Shown here piece after piece: positions 24,927 to 32,929 of a stretch of DNA of 64,000 nt (position 1 is its first letter; every line of letters begins with the position of its first letter). Both the position numbers and the translations under genes were made by a program. The notes beneath the pieces were generated by a model, which did no database searches, was not told where the DNA came from, and was given only the letters and a program-made list of their open reading frames with translations. The stretch covers positions 1 to 64,000 of the forward strand of contig NZ_JABFMX010000021.1 of NCBI RefSeq assembly GCF_013359735.1, written 5' to 3'. The DNA is from Arthrobacter sp. C9C5 (GTDB lineage Bacteria > Actinomycetota > Actinomycetes > Actinomycetales > Micrococcaceae).

Positions 24927-25499
24927 GTGGGAAATTCCTTGGATTTACTGGGCGGCATGAGCCGTGACCAACTCCGGATGTTGTCGTGGGTTGCGGCCGC
25001 CGTCTTCGTGCTCGTGGCAGGCCTTTGGCGTCCGCGCCGCCTACATTGGACCGCGCTCGGCTCCGTCCTGCTCTTCGCGGCCCTCAACGCGGGCGCCGGA
25101 ATCTACGTCCTGAACCACTTCGGTGATCCGCGCTGTTCCGGGGGAGAGCAGCCGCTGAGCGCGCCGTCGTTCGCCGGGACGCCCGTCGTGGGCGAATTTC
25201 TGGGTCGCTTGGACTCCGCCCTGAACGGCGTGGTGGGCGGGGTGAACGAGTTCTTGGCCTTCAAGCACGCTCTTCCCATAGCGCTGGACTTCCTGGCGGT
25301 GTCCGGCTGGGCCCTGTTGGTGTCGTTCCCGCTGGCCGTCCTCGCCGCCGGCATCAGCTTTGCCATGGCCAGGCGCCGGGCGGCGGACTTCGATCGGTAC
25401 CGTGCCACTGTTGACCGCCTCGGGGAGGATCTTGAGCAGGTCAAAAGGCGGCTAACGTCCGGAACTTCCGGCGAGAAGCTGGACGCCGAGCGGATCTAA
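24927..25499 (+). CDS. Uncharacterised membrane protein
   Basis: A 190-residue protein with hydrophobic spans at about residues 18-35, 42-62 and 118-145, an extracytoplasmic loop with one cysteine (GDPRCSGGEQP), and a charged C-terminal tail predicted to be helical (ADFDRYRATVDRLGEDLEQVKRRL), possibly a coiled coil. No family is recognised. The GTG start is uncertain; a TTG four codons later is an alternative with a weak GGGAA upstream. It lies 77 bases after the strong terminator. Confidence 0.65.
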   Translation: MGNSLDLLGGMSRDQLRMLSWVAAAVFVLVAGLWRPRRLHWTALGSVLLFAALNAGAGIYVLNHFGDPRCSGGEQPLSAPSFAGTPVVGEFLGRLDSALNGVVGGVNEFLAFKHALPIALDFLAVSGWALLVSFPLAVLAAGISFAMARRRAADFDRYRATVDRLGEDLEQVKRRLTSGTSGEKLDAERI

Positions 25500-25522
25500 C
25501 AAAGAATTTCCGCACATTTCCT

Positions 25523-25549
25523 GTCGAACAGCGGCAGAGTTGTTCGTAG
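25523..25549 (+). promoter_or_regulatory. ECF42-type promoter (TGTCGA-N17-CGTA)
   Basis: TGTCGA at 25523-25528 is followed after 17 bases by CGTA at 25546-25549, about 55 bases before the YciI gene. From memory, published ECF42 target promoters have TGTCGA at -35 and CG(A/T)C at -10, so this matches all but the last base. The gene pair it precedes encodes an ECF42 sigma factor, so autoregulation is likely. Confidence 0.6.
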
Positions 25550-25604
25550 TAAGGGTGAGCGGCTGCCCAGGAGGGGCGCCCCAAACCGCAGGAGATGACC
25601 CGAA

Positions 25605-25928
25605 ATGCAGTATTTGCTTTCCGTGATTCACGATCAGCTTGAACTCGCCCCGTCGGACGAGATGGCGGCCATCGACGTGTTCAACGATCGTCTCCAGGCC
25701 GACGGCCACTGGGTCTTCGCCGGCGGCCTCGGATTCCCGGACACGGCCACCGTCATCGACAACCGGGGCGGGTCTCAGATGGTGACCGACGGGCCCTTCG
25801 TGGAGTCGAAGGAGTACCTCGCCGGGTTCTGGATCATCGAAGCCCCCGACCTCGACGTCGCGCTCAAGCTCGCCGCCGAGGGGTCGAAGGCCTGCAACCG
25901 GAAGGTCGAGGTAAGGCCGTTCCTGTGA
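25605..25928 (+). CDS. YciI (YCII, DGPF) family protein
   Basis: A 107-residue YCII-related protein with the DGPF motif (QMVTDGPFVESKEYLAGFWI near residue 62). These dimeric ferredoxin-like proteins are encoded next to ECF42 sigma factors across actinobacteria. The stop overlaps the sigma factor start as GTGA. GCAGGAGA precedes the ATG. The biochemical activity is unknown; a link to sigma factor signalling is inferred from context. Confidence 0.9.
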   Translation: MQYLLSVIHDQLELAPSDEMAAIDVFNDRLQADGHWVFAGGLGFPDTATVIDNRGGSQMVTDGPFVESKEYLAGFWIIEAPDLDVALKLAAEGSKACNRKVEVRPFL

Positions 25929-27163
25929 ACGGGCCCGACGCTGACGGCGCCGTCAGCCAGGCTTACCGGGAGAACTGGGCCCGGCTGGTCGCCGCCCTGA
26001 CCCGCCGATTCGGCGACCTCGACCTAGCGGAGGAAGCGGCGGCCGAGGCGTTCGCGACTGCCGTTGAGCGGTGGCCGTCCGACGGCGTTCCCGCCAACCC
26101 CGGCGCCTGGCTGACCACCACGGCCAAGCGCAAAGCCATCGACCGGCTCCGGCGCGAGAACAAACGCGACGGCAAACACCAGGAGGCCATGTTGGTGTTC
26201 GACGACGACCGCCCGCCCGAGCCGCTCGGCGCCATCGACGACGACCGGCTCCGGCTGATCTTCACCTGCTGCCACCCGGCACTCGCGCTGCAGACCCGCG
26301 TTGCCCTGACCCTGCGCATGGTCGGCGGGCTGACCGTGCCGGAGATCGCACGGTCCTTCCTGGTGCAGGAGAGCACCATGGGGCAGCGGATCACCCGTGC
26401 GAAGGCCAAAATCAAGGCCACCCGGATCCCGTACCGAGTGCCGGCCGCGGAGGATCTCCCGGGACGCGTCTCCAGCGTGCTCGCCGTGCTCTACTTGGTC
26501 TTCAATGAGGGCTATCTGGCGACTGGCCCCGACACCGACCCGGTACGCTCCGACCTGACCGCCGAGGCGATCCGGCTCACCCGGCTGCTCCGCGCGCTCC
26601 TGCCGGAGGACGGCGAAGTGGCCGGACTGCTGGCCCTGATGCTCCTCACCGAAGCCCGCCGCCCCGCCCGGATCTCGGCAGGCGGCGAACTCGTGACCCT
26701 TGACGAGCAGGACCGGGGAGCGTGGAACACGGCACTCATCGCCGAAGGCCACCGCCTGATGCGTGAGCGCCTGGCCTCCGGGGCGGCGCCGGGCCGGTAC
26801 GAGCTCCTCGCGGCCATCAACGCCGTGCATACCTCGGCCCGCGACTTCCGCGACACCGACTGGTCCCAGATCGTCGGGCTCTACGACCAGCTGGTGGCCA
26901 TCGATCCGTCGCCGATCGTCGCGCTCAACCGGGCCGTCGCGGTCGCCGAACTGGACGGGCCGAACGTGGCACTGGCCGCCGTCGACCGGCTCGACCGCGA
27001 CCTGGCCGGCTACCACGCGTACCACGCCACCCGCGCCGAGCTGCTGCGGAGGCTTGGCCGCAACCCAGAGTCGCGTGCGGCGTACGACAAAGCCATCGAA
27101 CTGGCGGGCAACTCGGCCGAGGTCGCCACCCTACGGCGGCGCCGGGCCCAGCTGGCGCTTTGA
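25925..27163 (+). CDS. ECF42-group RNA polymerase sigma factor with C-terminal TPR-like region
   Basis: A 412-residue sigma factor: region 2 at about residues 10-75 (YRENWARLVAALTRRFGD), region 4 at about 115-165 (LTLRMVGGLTVPEIARSF, then TMGQRITRAKAKIK), then the DUF6596 segment (VLAVLYLVFNEGYLATG) and a C-terminal TPR-like helical part (ALNRAVAVAELDG, ATRAELLRRLGRNPESRAAYDKAIELAG). This domain order and the coupled DGPF protein define group ECF42, which lacks an anti-sigma factor and is thought to be controlled by its own C-terminal extension. The GTG start overlaps the upstream gene by four bases. Confidence 0.9.
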   Translation: MNGPDADGAVSQAYRENWARLVAALTRRFGDLDLAEEAAAEAFATAVERWPSDGVPANPGAWLTTTAKRKAIDRLRRENKRDGKHQEAMLVFDDDRPPEPLGAIDDDRLRLIFTCCHPALALQTRVALTLRMVGGLTVPEIARSFLVQESTMGQRITRAKAKIKATRIPYRVPAAEDLPGRVSSVLAVLYLVFNEGYLATGPDTDPVRSDLTAEAIRLTRLLRALLPEDGEVAGLLALMLLTEARRPARISAGGELVTLDEQDRGAWNTALIAEGHRLMRERLASGAAPGRYELLAAINAVHTSARDFRDTDWSQIVGLYDQLVAIDPSPIVALNRAVAVAELDGPNVALAAVDRLDRDLAGYHAYHATRAELLRRLGRNPESRAAYDKAIELAGNSAEVATLRRRRAQLAL

Positions 27164-27267
27164 TCCAGGATCCGTGCGTGAGCCAAGGCCGCCGAGACCT
27201 TGCGCGGCACCGCGGCGTCAGCGAGGATGAACGCCATCCCCCGTGCCGCGAAGAAGGAGTCGACGCG

Positions 27268-27609
27268 ATGACCAAATATCTGATCTCGTTTCCAAGTGCC
27301 GCCATGGACTTCCCCGAGGAAGAGCTGCAGGCCGTTTCGGATGCGTCGCACGCGGTGGTCCAGGAGGCGAAGGACGCCGGCGTTTGGGTGTTCGGCGGCG
27401 GCATAGATGAGAGCATCCCCCCTGTCATGGTCGACGGCGGCGGGAACGTGCGTGAGGGCACCTACCCGCAGACGGCGCAGCTTGAAGGCGGCTATTCGGT
27501 GCTGGAGTTGCCCTCGTACGAGGCCGCCTTGGAGTGGGCGGCGAAGATCGCGGTCTCCTGCCGTTGCGCGCAGGAGGTGCGCGCTTTCCAGTACGACCCC
27601 GCCAGCTGA
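27268..27609 (+). CDS. YciI-like protein lacking the DGPF motif
   Basis: A 113-residue protein with the YCII layout (TKYLISFPSAAMDFPEEEL, later GTYPQTAQLEGGYSVLELPSYEAALEWAAKIA) but with DGGGNVREG where DGPF is usual. GAAGGAG lies seven bases before the ATG. It is about 100 bases behind the ECF42 sigma gene, so it is probably a second partner or target of that sigma factor. Confidence 0.8.
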   Translation: MTKYLISFPSAAMDFPEEELQAVSDASHAVVQEAKDAGVWVFGGGIDESIPPVMVDGGGNVREGTYPQTAQLEGGYSVLELPSYEAALEWAAKIAVSCRCAQEVRAFQYDPAS

Positions 27610-27665
27610 TGGCGCCAGGCGTATCCGAGCTGCCAGGATGGCGCCCACGTGCCAGACTTTCAGCC

Positions 27666-28013
27666 ATGGAGCCCATGGACTGTCTGGTCATCTACGTCCC
27701 CACCGAAGCTGCGCACGCCGTCCGGCACGCCATTGGCGATGCCGGCGCGGGCAGGCTGGGCAACTACTCGCACTGCTCGTTCAGCCTGGAAGGAACCGGG
27801 CGCTTTACGCCGTTGCCGGGCGCGAACCCGACCATCGGCGCCGTCGGCTCCCCCGAGGAAGTCCCGGAAACCCGGATCGAGGCCATTTACCCGCGGTCCC
27901 GGCGCAGCGCCGTCGTCGACGCCGCGCTGTCCGCGCACCCGTACGAAACCCCGGCATTCATGACCTTCCCAATCGATGCCAGCCTGCCGGACGGAACCGG
28001 TCCCGCGGCCTAG
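27666..28013 (+). CDS. NIF3/YqfO C-terminal-like (PII/CutA-fold) small protein
   Basis: A 115-residue protein like the stand-alone version of the YqfO insert of NIF3 proteins: DCLVIYVPTEAAHAVRHAIGDAGAGRLGNYSHCSFS, then GRFTPLPGANPTIG, and a C-terminal AHPYETPAFMTFPID. The fold is of PII/CutA type; the role is unknown. The ATG has a weak ribosome binding site, and an ATG three codons later is possible. It is convergent with the following MFS gene (13 bases apart). Confidence 0.8.
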   Translation: MEPMDCLVIYVPTEAAHAVRHAIGDAGAGRLGNYSHCSFSLEGTGRFTPLPGANPTIGAVGSPEEVPETRIEAIYPRSRRSAVVDAALSAHPYETPAFMTFPIDASLPDGTGPAA

Positions 28014-28026
28014 CGGCTGATCACTG

Positions 28027-29418
28027 TCATAGCGTGCCGGCCTCCGTCCCCGCATACGACGCCGAGACCCGGCGGTAGACCGGGGCCAGGAAAGCCAGCA
28101 GCGCGGCAGCGATCAGGATGACTCCAGAGATCAGGAACACCAGGGCGATGCCGCGGGATGCACCCTCGCCCAGCAGCGGGGCCAGCTGGGCGGCACCCTC
28201 AGCGGACCGCGCGTACGGGATGATCCAGACCTGGGCGATCGGCGCGATCAGGAACGCTGTGATCGGCGCCGCGGCGGACTCGAACGCCATGGCAAATCCA
28301 AACACCCGCCCCTGCCGATGCAGAGGCACCACCCGCTGGATGACCGTCTGCTCGGCGGCCTCGACTACAGGCACCAGGACGAGGTACAGCCAGATGCCGG
28401 CGACGTACAGCCAAGCCCACTCCCGGAGCGTGAACCCCGCACCGAGGAGCCCCATCAGGATCACCGCGAGGAGCATGGTGCGCAGCGGGTTGGACCCCAG
28501 TCCGAATTTGTTGATCAGCGCCCCGCCCACGATGAACCCGGTGGCACCCAGCGCGAGATAGGTCCCCCACAGCTCTACCGGAAACATTTCCAGGCCGTAG
28601 GGATCCATCAACGCCATGTAGACGCCGCCGATGAAATTGTTGAACGTGGAGAAGAGAATCAGCGCGAACAGTCCGGTAACGGCTGCGACGGCGGCAAGGG
28701 AGCCCCGCAGGTCAAAGCCGCCCTGCGCGTCCGTGGCGGCTGCGCGGACCTCCTCGGGCATGCGCAGGGTAAGCACATGCGCGAAAGCCAGCGCGGTGAG
28801 CACCACGGCGACGACGATTGTCCAGCCCATGCCCAGCAGCCCGACCGACACCCCGGAAAACACCGAGGTGACGATGAACATCAGTCCCTGCACCATCCCT
28901 ACGAGCCCGTTGGCGTTGGCCCGCCGGTCCGGCTCGATCAGGATGGTGACCGTAGCCGCGAGCGCGATGTTGCGCATGTTTTCCACCACGGCGCCGAGCA
29001 GGACGATCAGCATGAATGCCCAGAACCATGGTTGCGTCAGGTCCAGCAGCGAGTCGGCGGGCGTCAGCAGGAACATCACCCCCGAGAGCACGAACATCGC
29101 CAGGGTGAAGGCGGCGGCGAAACGCATGACGGCGAGCTTGCGGTAGCGGTCGACGTAGGTGCCGAAGCTGATGCTGGACAGGGCGATGAGCAGCATGTAC
29201 GCGCCGCCGACAACCCCGGTGGCGATCACGTTGCGCGTCTCCAAATACACCCAGAACGTCAGCGCAAACCACAGGTAACTGGTGGTGATATTGGCCAGGC
29301 CGGTGTTCAGCAGGATCCCGTTGAAGGTGCGGGACCGCTGCTTCGAATCCCGCAAAGGGGTGTCGACGGCGTCGGGAGCCACAGCGGTGTGCGGCGGGAC
29401 CGGATCGTGCTCGGTCAT
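28027..29418 (-). CDS. MFS transporter
   Basis: A 463-residue major facilitator with twelve predicted spans. The N-terminal half carries SISFGTYVDRYRKLAVMRF, the modified loop 2-3 motif. The family resembles MFS exporters of the type with GxxxDR-R/K motif (enterobactin/macrolide exporter-like). Its N-terminus is a 30-residue polar tail. No local partner reveals its substrate. Confidence 0.82.
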   Translation of the reverse strand: MTEHDPVPPHTAVAPDAVDTPLRDSKQRSRTFNGILLNTGLANITTSYLWFALTFWVYLETRNVIATGVVGGAYMLLIALSSISFGTYVDRYRKLAVMRFAAAFTLAMFVLSGVMFLLTPADSLLDLTQPWFWAFMLIVLLGAVVENMRNIALAATVTILIEPDRRANANGLVGMVQGLMFIVTSVFSGVSVGLLGMGWTIVVAVVLTALAFAHVLTLRMPEEVRAAATDAQGGFDLRGSLAAVAAVTGLFALILFSTFNNFIGGVYMALMDPYGLEMFPVELWGTYLALGATGFIVGGALINKFGLGSNPLRTMLLAVILMGLLGAGFTLREWAWLYVAGIWLYLVLVPVVEAAEQTVIQRVVPLHRQGRVFGFAMAFESAAAPITAFLIAPIAQVWIIPYARSAEGAAQLAPLLGEGASRGIALVFLISGVILIAAALLAFLAPVYRRVSASYAGTEAGTL

Positions 29419-29492
29419 GCGTCCCAGTGTAATGACGACCGGCCGGTAGGAACACGGCCGCGGCTCGACGGAAGCCGGCTGTTACGGCGGTG

Positions 29493-30437
29493 TCACTCCG
29501 TGGGCACGGCCGTACGACGGCGAACTGCGACGGAGCGGGCACCCAGCCCTGCCAAGGCGACGGCGAGGGCCAGCAGGACTGTGGGCAGTGCTCCGCCGGC
29601 GGGTCCAAGGGTGGCCGCCAGGATCTGCCGGCTCATCAACAGCATCTCCTGCAGGTCGCCGGCCGCCACACGCGTTCCCAGGACGTAGTTGACCGAGATA
29701 AACAGGGCGGGAACCACCCACAAGAGGGCCAGGTCCACCAGCCACACCACGGCACGCCGCGCAGGGCGAAGGCCACACCACGCCAAGAAACAGCCCACGA
29801 GGATAGCGGGGATCCAGCGAGCCGTTGACGGCACTGCTGCCGGGATGTTGAGGGGCCCGACGGAGCCGACAACCCACTCCACCAGCCACGATGCAAACGG
29901 CACCGCCACGAGCCCGACACCCAGTGCAACCAAAGCCCGCGACCTCGACGAAACCAGCAGGAGGGCGACGAGGGCGGCAACGAGGGACAGGATCACGCCC
30001 GCCAGCAGTCCGGCGAAGTAGAGGCGGGCCATCGTCCCGCCCGCCAGTCCGCCGTCGAGCGTGGTGAAGGACTGGACCGTCGCGGTGAACTGAACCCCGA
30101 GAACTCCGGCTGCCGCGCACCACGTCGCCAGTCGGCGTCGGGCGGGGGACCAGAGACGCACCGCGAGTCCGGCTGCCGCGCCGCCCACGGTGAGGAGAGC
30201 GACGATCGTGGTGAGTTCGTACTGGCTGAGCGGCAGAAGCGACACCGGCATCTGGTCCGGGGAGACCTCGGCGGCCCACAGGTTCTGCAGAGGCAGTTGT
30301 GCCCCGGTGATCAACCAGGGGCCCAAGCCGAGAAGCCCTGCCAGGATGCCGATCAGCCCGCCCCGCATGGCGTCGCGGGCCGGAGCGTGGCCGGGCCGGT
30401 TGTCGGAGACCGTCAGGTCCGTCGCTTGCTGGCCCAA
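29493..30437 (-). CDS. Uncharacterised polytopic membrane protein
   Basis: A 314-residue integral membrane protein with about seven or eight spans and no recognised catalytic motif. Tryptophan-rich amphipathic loops occur between spans (ITGAQLPLQNLWAAEVS). The start is TTG with AAGGAG five bases upstream. Its promoter is probably the TATAGT box flanked by direct repeats at 30491-30508, 54 bases before the start. Confidence 0.7.
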   Translation of the reverse strand: MGQQATDLTVSDNRPGHAPARDAMRGGLIGILAGLLGLGPWLITGAQLPLQNLWAAEVSPDQMPVSLLPLSQYELTTIVALLTVGGAAAGLAVRLWSPARRRLATWCAAAGVLGVQFTATVQSFTTLDGGLAGGTMARLYFAGLLAGVILSLVAALVALLLVSSRSRALVALGVGLVAVPFASWLVEWVVGSVGPLNIPAAVPSTARWIPAILVGCFLAWCGLRPARRAVVWLVDLALLWVVPALFISVNYVLGTRVAAGDLQEMLLMSRQILAATLGPAGGALPTVLLALAVALAGLGARSVAVRRRTAVPTE

Positions 30438-30490
30438 AGCGGCTCCTTAGTGTGGGGATCAGGTAACCAGCGCTAGAGGGGCCGGTCCAT

Positions 30491-30508
30491 CCGAATACTA
30501 TACCGAAT
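30491..30508 (-). promoter_or_regulatory. -10 box TATAGT flanked by direct repeats ATTCGG
   Basis: Read on the minus strand, ATTCGG-TATAGT-ATTCGG places a good -10 hexamer exactly between two identical hexamers. No good -35 is visible. The design suggests a regulator-controlled promoter for the membrane protein gene downstream. Confidence 0.45.
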
Positions 30509-30545
30509 GGATTAATGCCCCGGATGGCCGCGGATGACCGCCGTG

Positions 30546-31358
30546 TCAGGTAGCGGAGTGCTCACGCACCCGCGCGAGCCATTCAACCAGCAGGGCGTGA
30601 GCCAGGGTGGGCTGTTCATGCAACAGGGCATGGCCGGCGTGATCGAGGACCGCCAAGGTGCAACGAGGGTACTGCCCCGCGAGATCGGCCGGGGCCGTAT
30701 AACCTGCGGTGGAATCCTGCCGTCCCGCCAGAATCAGGACGGGATGCGGGTAGGTCTTCACACTCTGCGGGCGCTCCTGTAGTTCCCAGCGCGAAAAAAT
30801 CCGCGCCAGGGCGGACTCGTCCACGAGCGAAGCTGAGGGAGCCACGACGTCGCGGAACCGGCGCAGCGTCTCAGCCGTCTGGACCACGAAGTAGCCACGG
30901 TAGGAGGACTCGAGTTCCGGGCTGAGCTCGACGGCAAGACCGGCCGACGACACAAGAACCGTGTGTTCAGGTACGCGGCCGGTGTGGGCGCCTACGGGGC
31001 AGATCAGCGCGAGCCCCGTGACCTGCTCCGGTCGGCGCTGGGCAATGGCACGGGCTAAGTACCCGCCATAGGAGTGGCCAAGGACTAGAAGAGGTCCACT
31101 GCCGATGGTGTTGTCGATGAAGCCGAGCAGTAGGTCCAGGACATCATCGTTGCTGGCGATGGTGGCGGCCGCCGGGGTGAGGCCCATCCCCGGCAGGTCC
31201 GGGTACAGACGCCGAAACCCGGGGGCGGCAGTGAATACCGGTTCAAGGGCGTGGGCGATTTCGCGGTGATCCACGCCGGCGCCGTGCAAAGCGAGAACCG
31301 GCGTACCGCTGCCGGACTCGACGTAATGCACAGGAACCCCGCGGACCGTAGCCTCCAT
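30546..31358 (-). CDS. Alpha/beta hydrolase
   Basis: A 270-residue alpha/beta hydrolase. Oxyanion motif LHGAG near residue 25, nucleophile Ser96 in LGHSYGGYLA, acid Asp in ILAGRQDSTAGY near 212, and His in LDHAGHALLHEQP near 240. All triad residues are present, so it is probably active. It follows the SQR-like gene after 22 bases on the same strand. Substrate unknown. Confidence 0.87.
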   Translation of the reverse strand: MEATVRGVPVHYVESGSGTPVLALHGAGVDHREIAHALEPVFTAAPGFRRLYPDLPGMGLTPAAATIASNDDVLDLLLGFIDNTIGSGPLLVLGHSYGGYLARAIAQRRPEQVTGLALICPVGAHTGRVPEHTVLVSSAGLAVELSPELESSYRGYFVVQTAETLRRFRDVVAPSASLVDESALARIFSRWELQERPQSVKTYPHPVLILAGRQDSTAGYTAPADLAGQYPRCTLAVLDHAGHALLHEQPTLAHALLVEWLARVREHSAT

Positions 31359-31380
31359 CCAGACAGTGTAGAGCGCGGGG

Positions 31381-32580
31381 CTACGCGCGTCCCTTCAGGA
31401 TCAGGTTCCAGTAGACCCGAGGAAAGATGTCGCGGTCCACCACCCAGGATGCGCGGCTCTCTTTCCACGTTGGTAGCTTCGGAATGGAGGGCATGGGCCG
31501 GTATTCGTCGTCGAACTCGGCGAAGACAACCGTGGACCGGGACACCGTGAAGGGGCACACCGAGTAGCCGTCGTACTTTTCCGGCAGGGGGTTTCCCTCT
31601 CGGGCCGCGACCAGGTTCTTGGCCAGGACGTTGGTCTGCTTTCGCAACGCGCCGCCGGACTTGGAATTGAGGGTGGCTGCGGCATCCCCCAGTGACCAGA
31701 CGCTCGGGAACCGGACGTGCCGGAGCGTTTGCGGGTCCACTTCCACGAATCCGCCGGAGTCGCCGGGGGCGGGCAGTTCGGTGGCCTTGAGCCAGTCCGG
31801 CGCAGACTGCGGCGGGACGGCATTGAGCACGTCGTAGCGCAGCTCCTCGGCGATACCGGTGACGTTGTTCTTGATCAGGACGGTCTGCGCCGATGGCTCC
31901 ACTGAAACGACTTCGCTGTTCAGGCGCAGTTCTATGCCGTATTCGGCAATCTTGCGGTTCAGCTCGTCATCCACTCCCGGCACGCCGAACACCGTGTCGG
32001 AGGGCTGCACCATCACTACCCGAATGTCTTGGAGGACCCCGTGCTTTCGCCAGTAATCGCAGGCCAGGTACATCGGCTTCTGCGCAGCGCCGCCGCATTT
32101 GATCGGGCCGGAGGACATGGTGAAAACGGCGGTCCCTGCCTTGAGGCCTTTGAGCAGCGTCCAGGCTTTTGTTGCCAGCTCGAACTCATAGTGGGAAGCG
32201 CCGGACGGGGAATGAACGGCTTCGGCAAGGCCCGGGATATTGTCCCAGTCCAGCTGAATCCCGGGGCAGACCACGAGGTGGCCGTATCCCAACTGGCCGC
32301 CCGAGGCCAGCATTACCGTGTTGGCGTCGGGGTCGATGCCCGTGGCGCTGTCCCGAATCCACTCCACGCCCCGCGGCATGACGGCCTCCTGGGGCCGGAC
32401 GGCGTCCTTGGCCTTCGCCCTTCCCCCGGCGACGTGGGAAAACAGCGGCTGGTAGTAGTGATGCGAGCCGGGTTCCACCACGGCCACATCCTTCACCCCG
32501 TAGCGCTGGAGGCGGGCCGCAAGGGAGACGCCGGCGTTACCTCCGCCGATAATGATGACCTCGTGGTGTTGCCCGGCCAT
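31381..32580 (-). CDS. Type II-like sulfide:quinone oxidoreductase (FAD)
   Basis: A 399-residue flavoprotein. The N-terminal dinucleotide fold is EVIIIGGGNAGVSLAARLQR; the family block HHYYQPLFSHVAGG follows. Cys162 (GPIKCGGAAQKPMYL) and Cys342 (GYSVCPFTVSRST) are the pair expected for the redox disulfide, as in type II SQR of human and bacterial type. It would oxidise sulfide to bound polysulfane and pass electrons to quinone at the membrane. DUF2945 is encoded four bases upstream, and an alpha/beta hydrolase follows. A fragment of a second SQR gene lies at 24549. Confidence 0.85.
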   Translation of the reverse strand: MAGQHHEVIIIGGGNAGVSLAARLQRYGVKDVAVVEPGSHHYYQPLFSHVAGGRAKAKDAVRPQEAVMPRGVEWIRDSATGIDPDANTVMLASGGQLGYGHLVVCPGIQLDWDNIPGLAEAVHSPSGASHYEFELATKAWTLLKGLKAGTAVFTMSSGPIKCGGAAQKPMYLACDYWRKHGVLQDIRVVMVQPSDTVFGVPGVDDELNRKIAEYGIELRLNSEVVSVEPSAQTVLIKNNVTGIAEELRYDVLNAVPPQSAPDWLKATELPAPGDSGGFVEVDPQTLRHVRFPSVWSLGDAAATLNSKSGGALRKQTNVLAKNLVAAREGNPLPEKYDGYSVCPFTVSRSTVVFAEFDDEYRPMPSIPKLPTWKESRASWVVDRDIFPRVYWNLILKGRA

Positions 32581-32584
32581 GGCG

Positions 32585-32791
32585 TTACTTCTTTTCGGTC
32601 AGGGCCGAGGCTTTGTGCGCTGCCTGGGCCCCGGTCCTGGCGGACTCCACGACATACTGTGGCTCGTCTTCACTGGCCCGGTGGGTGTGTCCGTCCAGCT
32701 CGAAGTCGCGGACCTTTTTCTCCACGATCTTGCCGTGGGTGGCGCCTTGGGGCGTGTTCCATTCCACGGGTGTTCCCTTGCTCAGCGACAT
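32585..32791 (-). CDS. DUF2945 (HVA1/Tudor-like) small protein
   Basis: A 68-residue protein matching the DUF2945 pattern: KGTPVEWNTPQGATHGKIVEKK, then HTHRASEDEPQYVVESARTG and AAHKASAL. The function is unknown. The ATG chosen has GAGGAG five bases upstream, and a GTG two codons before it overlaps this site. It heads the operon with the SQR-like gene. Confidence 0.88.
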   Translation of the reverse strand: MSLSKGTPVEWNTPQGATHGKIVEKKVRDFELDGHTHRASEDEPQYVVESARTGAQAAHKASALTEKK

Positions 32792-32929
32792 CGGCACTCC
32801 TCGGCTAGGGCGGTTGCTGCAGCGCGCGGCTGGCTGGCAGCCGAAGCCTCAATAGTAAGCATGATGAGCTTTATTGGGTACTGTCCGATCGACGATGGCT
32901 GCTCCCGACGCCGTCGGCGGATCGGACTC

